Of a stretch of 12,949 nucleotides of DNA, positions 1 to 5,790 are shown in pieces (within the stretch, counting starts at the first letter, position 1; every line of letters begins with the position of its first letter). The stretch is from NCBI GenBank assembly GCA_021160355.1, contig JAGHCS010000205.1, positions 1-12,949 on the forward strand, in the 5' to 3' direction. The notes beneath the pieces are model-generated. The model had not been told where the DNA came from, made no database searches, and saw only the letters and a list, made by a program, of their open reading frames with translations. Source of the stretch: Candidatus Cloacimonadota bacterium. Its GTDB lineage: Bacteria > Cloacimonadota > Cloacimonadia > JGIOTU-2. Both the position numbers and the translations under genes were made by a program.

Positions 1-893
1 ATTTCATCTTCAATAAAACCCGAAGTATCGTTTTCATAATATGCACAAATTTTGTAATAATTCATTACTCCGGGGATTACATTTTCATCAGAATATTCGT
101 TATTATTTATAGGTAGGTTTATGTAATCCCAGGATGCACCACCACCTCGTTTAAAGAATAGTCTGTAGCCATCTTCATTATGGCAATTATCCTGCCATGT
201 GAGTTTTAATTCTGTTGCACCGAGAGCTTGGAGTTCTAAATTGGAAGGAGCAGGTAAAAACGGAACGAAGAAATTCTCTGTTGAGTCAGATTGGCTAATA
301 CCTGTTACAGCAAATACTTTATAATTACATGTATCATACAAAGCAGTTGTATAATCGAGAAAGTGTGTGGTATCTGCAGGGACATGAGCATAATTAATCT
401 GCCAGCCCTTTTCATCAATCTTTCTGTCTATGCGGAAATATTGTTCTCCAATACTATTATCCTGCCAAGAAAGTTGTAATGTGTCTTGTGATATTTGGTC
501 TAATTGCAAACTGGAAGGTGCTGAACTGACAGAGAACCACGCAATTGTGTCTGAGTATGCGGAATAATTTTCATCATCAAATGCCCGAATTCTGTAAGAG
601 AAAACTGTGTCCGAATTTGTGGGGATGTTGTCTGTAAAGGATGTTATATTTGATGCAACTTCTCCGAAATTTTCCAGCCAGTTATAAGTGCCCATTTTTC
701 TATCAATAAAATATGTAGTTTCGTTTGCGGAGTTGCCAACCCAGTTTAGTTGTATCTTGTTGTTTTCAACGAGACCTATTGTTAGGTTGGTGGGAGGAAG
801 AAGTTCGTCTTCCGGTTCTGTAGATTTTTTTGTGCAGAATGTAAGTATAGCTAATAAACTTATCAGTAAAAGAATCAAAATCCTTTTGCTCAT
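1..893 (-). CDS. Fibronectin type III repeat lipoprotein, 3' end beyond the window
   Basis: Reading the minus strand from the ATG at 893-891 gives 297 codons without a stop up to the window edge, so the gene is truncated only by the window. A GGAGG ribosome site (904-900) lies 6 nt upstream. Residues 4-19 are a hydrophobic signal segment ending in LTFC, with Cys20 as the probable lipidated residue; Phe at -1 is not a classical lipobox, so lipidation is likely rather than certain. After a polar linker (TKKSTEPEDE) there are three repeats of about 90 residues (roughly 32-121, 124-212 and 214 onward), each with the fibronectin type III pattern: PPTNL or APSNL at the start, a LxWxDN strand, a YRI/YKV core strand and a late tyrosine. 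Such proteins are normally exported and act in surface binding or as spacers; the ligand cannot be read here. The gene stands alone and is divergent from ileS. Confidence 0.85.
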   Translation of the reverse strand, partial: MSKRILILLLISLLAILTFCTKKSTEPEDELLPPTNLTIGLVENNKIQLNWVGNSANETTYFIDRKMGTYNWLENFGEVASNITSFTDNIPTNSDTVFSYRIRAFDDENYSAYSDTIAWFSVSSAPSSLQLDQISQDTLQLSWQDNSIGEQYFRIDRKIDEKGWQINYAHVPADTTHFLDYTTALYDTCNYKVFAVTGISQSDSTENFFVPFLPAPSNLELQALGATELKLTWQDNCHNEDGYRLFFKRGGGASWDYINLPINNNEYSDENVIPGVMNYYKICAYYENDTSGFIEDE

Positions 894-930
894 AGGAAAC
901 CTCCAAAGGTTTATTGTTTTACTTAATTGG

Positions 931-958
931 TTTGTATATTTAGTCCATTTGTTGTCAA
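931..958 (-). promoter_or_regulatory. Candidate sigma-70-type promoter of the lipoprotein gene
   Basis: On the minus strand a perfect TTGACA lies at 958-953, followed after 16 nt by TACAAA (936-931), or after 14 nt by TATACA (938-933). It is about 40 nt upstream of the lipoprotein ATG and its GGAGG site. The -35 box is exact but the -10 box is only 4 of 6, so the start point is an inference. Confidence 0.45.
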
Positions 959-979
959 TTTTTTGGGGATTTAATATTT

Positions 980-1009
980 CTTTGCGAAAGTTGCCTTACT
1001 TTCGCAAAG
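980..1009. repeat. Perfect 11-bp inverted repeat upstream of the lipoprotein promoter
   Basis: CTTTGCGAAAG (980-990) and CTTTCGCAAAG (999-1009) are exact reverse complements around an 8-nt loop. Neither side has a convincing T run, so it is a poor terminator. It lies 21 nt upstream of the TTGACA box of the lipoprotein promoter, a position suited to a regulator site, but this is inferred from placement only. Confidence 0.6.
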
Positions 1010-1121
1010 TTGATTTATCGAGGTTTCATATACCACTCCATTAGGCAAATATCAGACAGTGAGCGATCCCCGACTGTTCAGGCAAAGACTTGAATCGCAG
1101 CGAATGTAATGATCCTGTGAA

Positions 1122-1159
1122 ATCCCAGTTAAATAAATAAAGATGAGATTTAACGGGAT
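1122..1159. repeat. 12-bp imperfect inverted repeat
   Basis: Bases 1122-1134 (ATCCCAGTTAAAT) pair with 1148-1159 (ATTTAACGGGAT), giving 12 pairs with one bulged A at 1127 and a 13-nt A-rich loop. No T run follows. It is probably part of a degenerate intergenic repeat; no function can be read. Confidence 0.5.
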
Positions 1160-1221
1160 AAATAAAAAACAGATTTTAAGGGTTAAAAGTGTGGTTCGAT
1201 GATTGACACATTCTCGCTTCA

Positions 1222-1306
1222 TGCTTCGCCACGAAGCAAGTCTGTTTATGAAACTTGAGACATGTCTGCTGCGCCGGAAGGCGAGTTGCAGAGCATGTCT
1301 TAAGTT
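1222..1306. repeat. Two adjacent hairpins, the second 22 bp with a GGAA loop
   Basis: A small stem, TGCTTCG (1222-1228) with CGAAGCA (1232-1238), is followed by a long one. In the second, 1252-1264 pairs with 1294-1306 (13 pairs, one G-U), 1265-1269 with 1288-1292 (TCTGC/GCAGA, one bulged G at 1293), and 1272-1275 with 1280-1283 (CGCC/GGCG), closed by a GGAA (GNRA-type) tetraloop. The pairs are of mixed sequence and the loop is an RNA-favoured one, which fits a structured RNA, a mobile palindromic unit or an old repeat equally well. There is no adjacent T run. Confidence 0.55.
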
Positions 1307-1518
1307 GGAGTTGTACATGAATTACTTGTCACAAGCTCTTCGACGCAGCAGTTCTGGGCGTAATTCTTATATTGCCCGGAATCAAACAAACATTAGCTTT
1401 AAAACAGGTGAAGTCCAGATACCTTGAACGCTTGATCCTTCAAACCAAATAATAGGCACACTCGTTGGAAATTCTTGACACACTACAGGCATGCGAAATT
1501 TTTCTGACTATGATAAAG

Positions 1519-1547
1519 GATATAGAAAAAATCATCGGTATTATAAT
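1519..1547 (+). promoter_or_regulatory. Candidate ileS promoter (TATAAT)
   Basis: A perfect TATAAT occurs at 1542-1547. The region 16-17 nt upstream is only AT-rich, with no recognisable TTGACA. If used, transcription would begin near 1554, which is the base of the folded element at 1557-1622. The assignment rests on the -10 box alone. Confidence 0.35.
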
Positions 1548-1556
1548 TATTAATGC

Positions 1557-1622
1557 ACCGCCCTGCCGGTTCTGACAACATTTCTGTCGAGCCGCGACGG
1601 GGCAACCTGTGGCGGTTTTTTT
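1557..1622 (+). terminator. Terminator-like folded leader upstream of ileS (possible attenuator)
   Basis: ACCGCC (1557-1562) pairs with GGCGGT (1611-1616) and is followed by an uninterrupted T run (1616-1622). Inside it, 1568-1577 pairs with 1585-1593 (nine pairs, one bulged T at 1573, 7-nt loop), and TGCC (1564-1567) can pair with GGCA (1601-1604). An alternative stem, CCGC (1592-1595) with GCGG (1612-1615), would compete with both. No plus-strand gene ends upstream, so this is either the end of a small RNA or a conditional terminator in the ileS leader, 31 nt before the start codon. I do not recognise it as a known riboswitch class, and the T-box consensus is absent. Confidence 0.5.
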
Positions 1623-1653
1623 ATATTCAAAATAAATTATATGGGGTTACACT

Positions 1654-4600
1654 ATGTTCAAGAAGATCGATGTGAAGGCGAAACCCGCAGAATTTGAAAA
1701 GCCAATCCGCGAGTACTGGAAACAGCACAACATTCCTCAAAAGAGTGAGGATTTCCGTGACGGTTCTCCGAAGTTTATTTTTTATGAAGGACCTCCAACC
1801 GCGAACGGTATGCCCGGCATTCACCACGCCATGAGCAGAACACTTAAGGATGTAGTTTGCCGCTATAAAACAATGCGTGGCTTTCAGGTGCGCAGGAAAG
1901 CAGGATGGGACACACACGGTCTACCGGTTGAGATCGAGGTGCAGAAACAGCTTGGCTTCTCAGTCAAAAAAGAGATAGAGGAATACGGTATAGAAAAGTT
2001 CAATAAAAAATGCCGCGAATCTGTCTTCACGTATGAAAAAGAATGGCGCGAGATGACAAATCTGCTTGGCTACTGGCTCGATCTGGACGATCCCTATATC
2101 ACTTTAACAAATGATTATATCGAAACTGTGTGGTGGATACTCAACCGATACTGGAAAAAGGATATGATCTATATTGATAAAAAGATCGTTCCTTTCTGTC
2201 CAAGTTGCGGCACACCACTTTCTGACCACGAAGTAGCCCAAGGCTACAGGGAAGCCGAGGATCCTTCCGTGTATATCCGCTTTAAGGCGAAAGCGGAAGA
2301 GAACACCTATTTTCTTGCATGGACGACTACACCCTGGACACTCATATCGAATGTAGCGCTTGTCGTGCATCCAGACTATGATTACGTAAAAGTAAAAACC
2401 GGGGAGGAATATCTGATACTCGCAAAATCCCGACTCGGCGTCCTCAAAGAGGATTATAAAATAGTTGAGCAATACAAAGGCAAAGAACTTGAATATAGAG
2501 AATACGAACAGCTCTTCCCCTTTATCAAACCACAGGAAAAAGCATTCTATGTTGCTCTTGGCGACTATGTAACTTTGGAAGACGGCACAGGTATCGTGCA
2601 TACGGCACCTGCATTTGGAGAAGAAGACTTTGCGATTGGCAAACAGTACGACCTTCCCTTTATGCGTCCTGTGGACGAAGAAGGAAAGTTCACCGCAGAG
2701 ATCACTGATTGGGCTGGCGAGTTTATCAAAAATGCAGATAAAGGCATCATAAAAGATCTCAATATGAGAGGAATGCTCTATAATCGAACTCAGATCAAAC
2801 ACACCTATCCCTTCTGCTGGCGCTGCGATAGTCCACTTATCTATTTTGCGCGCAAATCCTGGTACATTAGAACGACAGAGTACAACGATAAGATGATCGA
2901 AAACAATAAAAAGATCAATTGGTATCCTTCCTATGTTGGAGAAGGCAGGTTTGGTGACTGGCTTGAAAATAATAGAGACTGGGCTATCAGCAGAGACCGT
3001 TACTGGGGCACCCCGCTCAATATCTGGCTTTGTGAAAAATGTGGTCATCAGTTCTCTCCGGGTTCGATAAAGGAACTTCAGGAAAAGGGCACACTGGCTG
3101 ATGGAACTCCCGTTCCGAACGACATCGAGCTTCACAGACCGTACGTGGATGATGTTGTATTTACATGTCCGGATTGCGGCGGCATAATGAGAAGGACTCC
3201 AGAAGTTATAGACTGCTGGTTTGATTCCGGGTCAATGCCGTTCGCGCAATGGCACTATCCTTTTGAAAATGAAGAAATTTTTGATACGGACCTCTTCCCC
3301 GCAGACTTTATTGCAGAAGGAATTGATCAGACACGAGGGTGGTTCTATACAATGCTCGCAATCTCAACTTTCATAAAAGGAGAGTCGTCATACAAGAGCT
3401 GCCTGGTAAACGAAATGGTGCTGGACAAACACGGCAAAAAGATGAGCAAGACCAAAGGGAATACAATCGACGTGTTTAAAATTTTGGATAAATACGGCGC
3501 TGATGCCACACGCTGGTATATGCTCTCTGTAAGCCCCCCATGGCTTCCTACACGATTTGATGAAGATGGTGTGCTGGAAGTGAATAATAAATTTATAGGC
3601 ACACTAAAAAATGTGGCATCCTTCTTTGCGACCTATGGCAATATTGATAATTTCGAATATAAAGATTATTCCATCAAACCAGAGGAACGTCCGGAGCTGG
3701 ACAGGTGGATAATTTCCCGCTTGAATTCTATGATAAAGAAAGTTTTGGACCTTAATGAAAGTTATGATCTCACCCGTGCTGTGCGCTTACTGCAATCCTT
3801 TGTGATAAATGATGTGAGTAACTGGTATGTGCGCCGTATTCGAAAGCGCGTGTGGGCGTCAGGTATGGAGAATGACAAGGTTGCTGCATATATGACCCTC
3901 TATGAAGTTCTGCTGACGGTCTCAAAGTTATGTGCTCCATATACTCCTTATGTTTCTGAGGAGATCTTTCAGTCACTTACGAATAAGGAAAGTGTGCATT
4001 TGGAAAAGTATCCGGAACATGATGAAGAACTGATTCTTCCGGAACTAGAAAAAGAGATGCAGAATATCATCGATATTGTGTCTTTTGCGCGCGCTGCAAG
4101 AAATGAAGCACAGATTAAAATACGCCAACCGCTGCGAACGCTCTATGTGCCGGAGGAGCTGAAAGGTGTTGTTGAACGGATGAAAGCTCTGATCATCGAA
4201 GAGATAAACATTCATGATATAGAATATGTAAAAGATAAAACCCGTTTTATGAATTACAGTATTAAACCGGATTATAAAGTGCTGGGACCCACCTATGGCA
4301 AGCACATGTCCCACATTGCGCAGGCGCTTCAAAATATGGACGCTAACCATCTGATCGATGTCCTGAATAAAGACGGCGTCTATCACCTCGATATTGACAC
4401 AAACGAGGTAAAGATAACGAGGGACAGTCTGCAGGTTGAAACCCAAAATAAAGAGGGGTTTGTATATGGCGAAGATGGAGACGTCTTTGTTGCGCTTGAC
4501 ACCCGGATCGATGAAGAGCTTCTGCTTGAAGGAAATGCCCGTGAACTGGTAAATAAAATCCAGTTCATGAGAAAAGAAGAAGATTTTGATATCATGGACA

Positions 4601-4782
4601 GGATAATTATTTCTTTCTTTACCGAGTCCGATGATATCAAGGAAACCTTTGAGAAATTTGCCAATTATATCAGAAAAGAAACCCTGGCGCTTGAAATTGT
4701 TGAAGTAAAAAATTCAGAAAATCTAAAAAACTGGGACGTGAATGGAAAAGAGGTTTTTCTTCAGGTTAAAACTACAAAATAA
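1654..4782 (+). CDS. ileS: Isoleucyl-tRNA synthetase, type 2 (eukaryote-like), with swapped HIGH motif
   Basis: Charges tRNA-Ile with isoleucine in the cytoplasm, with editing of misactivated valine. At 1042 residues it has the length of the type-2 bacterial/eukaryotic-like IleRS. The N-terminal signature reads YEGPPTANGMPGIHHAM (about 44-60): where class I enzymes have HxGH, this one has G55-I56-H57-H58. The connective editing domain spans about 180-395, with the T-rich TTTPWTL loop (224-230) and GTGIVHTAPAFGEEDF (310-325). Cysteine pairs at 181/184, 387/390, 459/462 and 504/507 could bind zinc. WFDSGS is at 521-526, KMSKT at 595-599, and the anticodon-binding helical domain follows from about 670. 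The start has a GGGG ribosome site 8 nt upstream and the usual N-terminal sequence of the family. It is a single-gene unit with its own terminator. Type-2 enzymes are known to resist mupirocin. Confidence 0.97.
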   Translation: MFKKIDVKAKPAEFEKPIREYWKQHNIPQKSEDFRDGSPKFIFYEGPPTANGMPGIHHAMSRTLKDVVCRYKTMRGFQVRRKAGWDTHGLPVEIEVQKQLGFSVKKEIEEYGIEKFNKKCRESVFTYEKEWREMTNLLGYWLDLDDPYITLTNDYIETVWWILNRYWKKDMIYIDKKIVPFCPSCGTPLSDHEVAQGYREAEDPSVYIRFKAKAEENTYFLAWTTTPWTLISNVALVVHPDYDYVKVKTGEEYLILAKSRLGVLKEDYKIVEQYKGKELEYREYEQLFPFIKPQEKAFYVALGDYVTLEDGTGIVHTAPAFGEEDFAIGKQYDLPFMRPVDEEGKFTAEITDWAGEFIKNADKGIIKDLNMRGMLYNRTQIKHTYPFCWRCDSPLIYFARKSWYIRTTEYNDKMIENNKKINWYPSYVGEGRFGDWLENNRDWAISRDRYWGTPLNIWLCEKCGHQFSPGSIKELQEKGTLADGTPVPNDIELHRPYVDDVVFTCPDCGGIMRRTPEVIDCWFDSGSMPFAQWHYPFENEEIFDTDLFPADFIAEGIDQTRGWFYTMLAISTFIKGESSYKSCLVNEMVLDKHGKKMSKTKGNTIDVFKILDKYGADATRWYMLSVSPPWLPTRFDEDGVLEVNNKFIGTLKNVASFFATYGNIDNFEYKDYSIKPEERPELDRWIISRLNSMIKKVLDLNESYDLTRAVRLLQSFVINDVSNWYVRRIRKRVWASGMENDKVAAYMTLYEVLLTVSKLCAPYTPYVSEEIFQSLTNKESVHLEKYPEHDEELILPELEKEMQNIIDIVSFARAARNEAQIKIRQPLRTLYVPEELKGVVERMKALIIEEINIHDIEYVKDKTRFMNYSIKPDYKVLGPTYGKHMSHIAQALQNMDANHLIDVLNKDGVYHLDIDTNEVKITRDSLQVETQNKEGFVYGEDGDVFVALDTRIDEELLLEGNARELVNKIQFMRKEEDFDIMDRIIISFFTESDDIKETFEKFANYIRKETLALEIVEVKNSENLKNWDVNGKEVFLQVKTTK

Positions 4783-4804
4783 ATATCTGTAATTATTGAG
4801 GGCA

Positions 4805-4833
4805 GGGAGCGCTACATAGTGCTCCCTTTTTTT
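4805..4833 (+). terminator. Rho-independent terminator of ileS
   Basis: GGGAGCGCTA (4805-4814) pairs with TAGTGCTCCC (4817-4826), including one G-U pair, and is followed by seven Ts (4827-4833). It lies 22 nt after the ileS stop codon. Confidence 0.9.
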
Positions 4834-4891
4834 ATTTATGAAAGGATTACTAATGCGTACATATTGTGTTGATTAACGGGTAAATTTTCAA

Positions 4892-4990
4892 CTCGTTCCC
4901 AAAACTCAGATCCCACACCTCGTTCTCAAAGCCCACCTTGGGAACGCACCACCCTAAAAACGCTAACGAGCAGGGGCTTGGTAACGAGGA
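4892..4990. repeat. Nested inverted repeats built from a CTCGTTCCCAA-like unit
   Basis: Copies of a unit close to CTCGTTCCCAAAGCCC occur on the plus strand at about 4892-4905 and 4919-4934, and on the minus strand at about 4946-4931 and 4990-4974, with a weaker minus copy near 4970-4953. They create two overlapping inverted repeats: CGTTCCCAA (4894-4902) with TTGGGAACG (4938-4946), and 4918-4934 with 4974-4989. The element fills the gap between the convergent ileS and AP endonuclease genes. It has no T run, so if it stops the minus-strand operon it does so without a canonical terminator. Confidence 0.6.
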
Positions 4991-5028
4991 TGAATATAAG
5001 TAATATTATTCTCTGCGCTGAAAGTGTT

Positions 5029-5790
5029 TTACAACTCTATTTCTATCCCGACAGGGCAGTGATCGGAACCCATAACATTCGGGAGAATGAATGCATCTTT
5101 GAGATTGGGTTTCAGTGCTTCTGAGATCAAAAAATAATCTATCCTCCACCCAATATTATTTGCCCGGGCGTTGAACATATAACTCCACCACGTATAATTT
5201 CCACCCTCCTGATTGAATTCCCGAAAAGTATCTATAAAACCCGCATCAATAATTCGAGTGAAATCTTCACGTTCTTCATCCGTGAAACCGGCGTTGTGAC
5301 GATTGTCTTTCGGGCGAGCCAGATCTATCTCTTTGTGTGCAACATTTAGGTCTCCGCAAAAAATTACGGGTTTAGCTGTCTCCAAATTTTTCATATACGC
5401 AAGAAAATCTTTATCCCATACCTGGCGATATTCAAGCCGCGTGAGACCCCGCTGAGAGTTCGGAGTGTACACGTTCACAAGGTAAAAATTTTCATATTCC
5501 AGAGTAATAATCCGCCCCTCATTATCGTGTAAGATGATCCCCATGTCATTAAAAGCATTGATGGGCTTCTCTTTGGTGAAAATTGCTGTGCCGGCATAGC
5601 CCTTTTTTTCCGCATAATTCCAATAGTCATGGTATTCGGAGAAATTCAATTCCACCTGACCCGCTTGCAGCTTAATTTCCTGAATACATAGAATGTCGGG
5701 ATCTTCACTCTCAATGAAATTATCAAATCCTTTTTTAAGTACAGCACGAAGCCCGTTTACGTTCCAGGAGATCATTTTAGATTTCTTCAT
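5029..5790 (-). CDS. exoA: AP endonuclease / exodeoxyribonuclease III, ExoA-APE1 type
   Basis: A class II apurinic/apyrimidinic endonuclease, which cuts DNA 5' to abasic sites in base-excision repair and usually has 3'-phosphodiesterase and 3'-exonuclease activity. The 253 residues are the full family length. All catalytic positions are visible: N10 and N12 in SWNVNGLR, E38 in CIQEIK, Y108 in VYTPN, D147 and N149 in GDLNV, D218 in the NNIGWRIDYF segment, and D243-H244 in SDHCPVG. The RANNIGWRIDYF sequence places it with Bacillus ExoA and APE1 rather than with E. coli XthA. Its ATG overlaps the stop of the upstream STAS-kinase gene by four bases (ATGA), with no strong ribosome site of its own, so translation is probably coupled. 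It is the last gene of the operon. Confidence 0.95.
   Translation of the reverse strand: MKKSKMISWNVNGLRAVLKKGFDNFIESEDPDILCIQEIKLQAGQVELNFSEYHDYWNYAEKKGYAGTAIFTKEKPINAFNDMGIILHDNEGRIITLEYENFYLVNVYTPNSQRGLTRLEYRQVWDKDFLAYMKNLETAKPVIFCGDLNVAHKEIDLARPKDNRHNAGFTDEEREDFTRIIDAGFIDTFREFNQEGGNYTWWSYMFNARANNIGWRIDYFLISEALKPNLKDAFILPNVMGSDHCPVGIEIEL

Larger units (their letters stand above)
894..1653. other. Long intergenic region between divergent lipoprotein and ileS genes, rich in hairpins
   Basis: There is no credible gene here. Frames open on either strand (74 and 88 codons) overlap each other, lack ribosome sites and show no family character. What the DNA does hold is a series of foldable elements: inverted repeats at 980-1009, 1122-1159, 1222-1238 and 1252-1306, and a terminator-like fold at 1557-1622, listed separately. 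The stretch 1310-1540 contains a weaker 7-bp inverted repeat (GAATTAC 1319-1325 with GTAATTC 1360-1366) and an isolated TTGACA (1475-1480) without a matching -10 box. The whole could be a degenerate repetitive element inserted between two divergent genes, or contain an unannotated RNA gene. Confidence 0.6.

Noticed and set aside
688..1044. 118-codon plus-strand frame
   Set aside because: It runs antisense through the start of the fibronectin III lipoprotein and across its promoter and palindrome; no ribosome site.
1252..1306. Possible SRP (4.5S) RNA, because of the GGAA loop
   Set aside because: The conserved symmetric internal loop of SRP helix 8 next to the GGAA loop is absent; here the internal loop is asymmetric (TG opposite AGTT).
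1052..1427. Two overlapping small frames on opposite strands in the ileS upstream region
   Set aside because: They lack ribosome sites, are built from hairpin-rich repeat-like DNA, and their translations (clustered Arg/Ser, odd composition) look non-coding.
1557..1653. T-box riboswitch controlling ileS
   Set aside because: No T-box consensus (GGNACCGCG-like) or Stem I with a specifier loop can be found; only a terminator-like fold is present.
2104..3135. Long (343-codon) open frame antisense to ileS
   Set aside because: It lies wholly inside the conserved ileS coding sequence, has no ribosome site and shows no family character; it is a codon-usage shadow.
4854..4877. Seven-codon frame after the ileS terminator preceded by AAAGGA
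   Set aside because: Too short, follows a terminator with no promoter seen, and shows no pattern suggesting a leader peptide of any downstream plus-strand gene.
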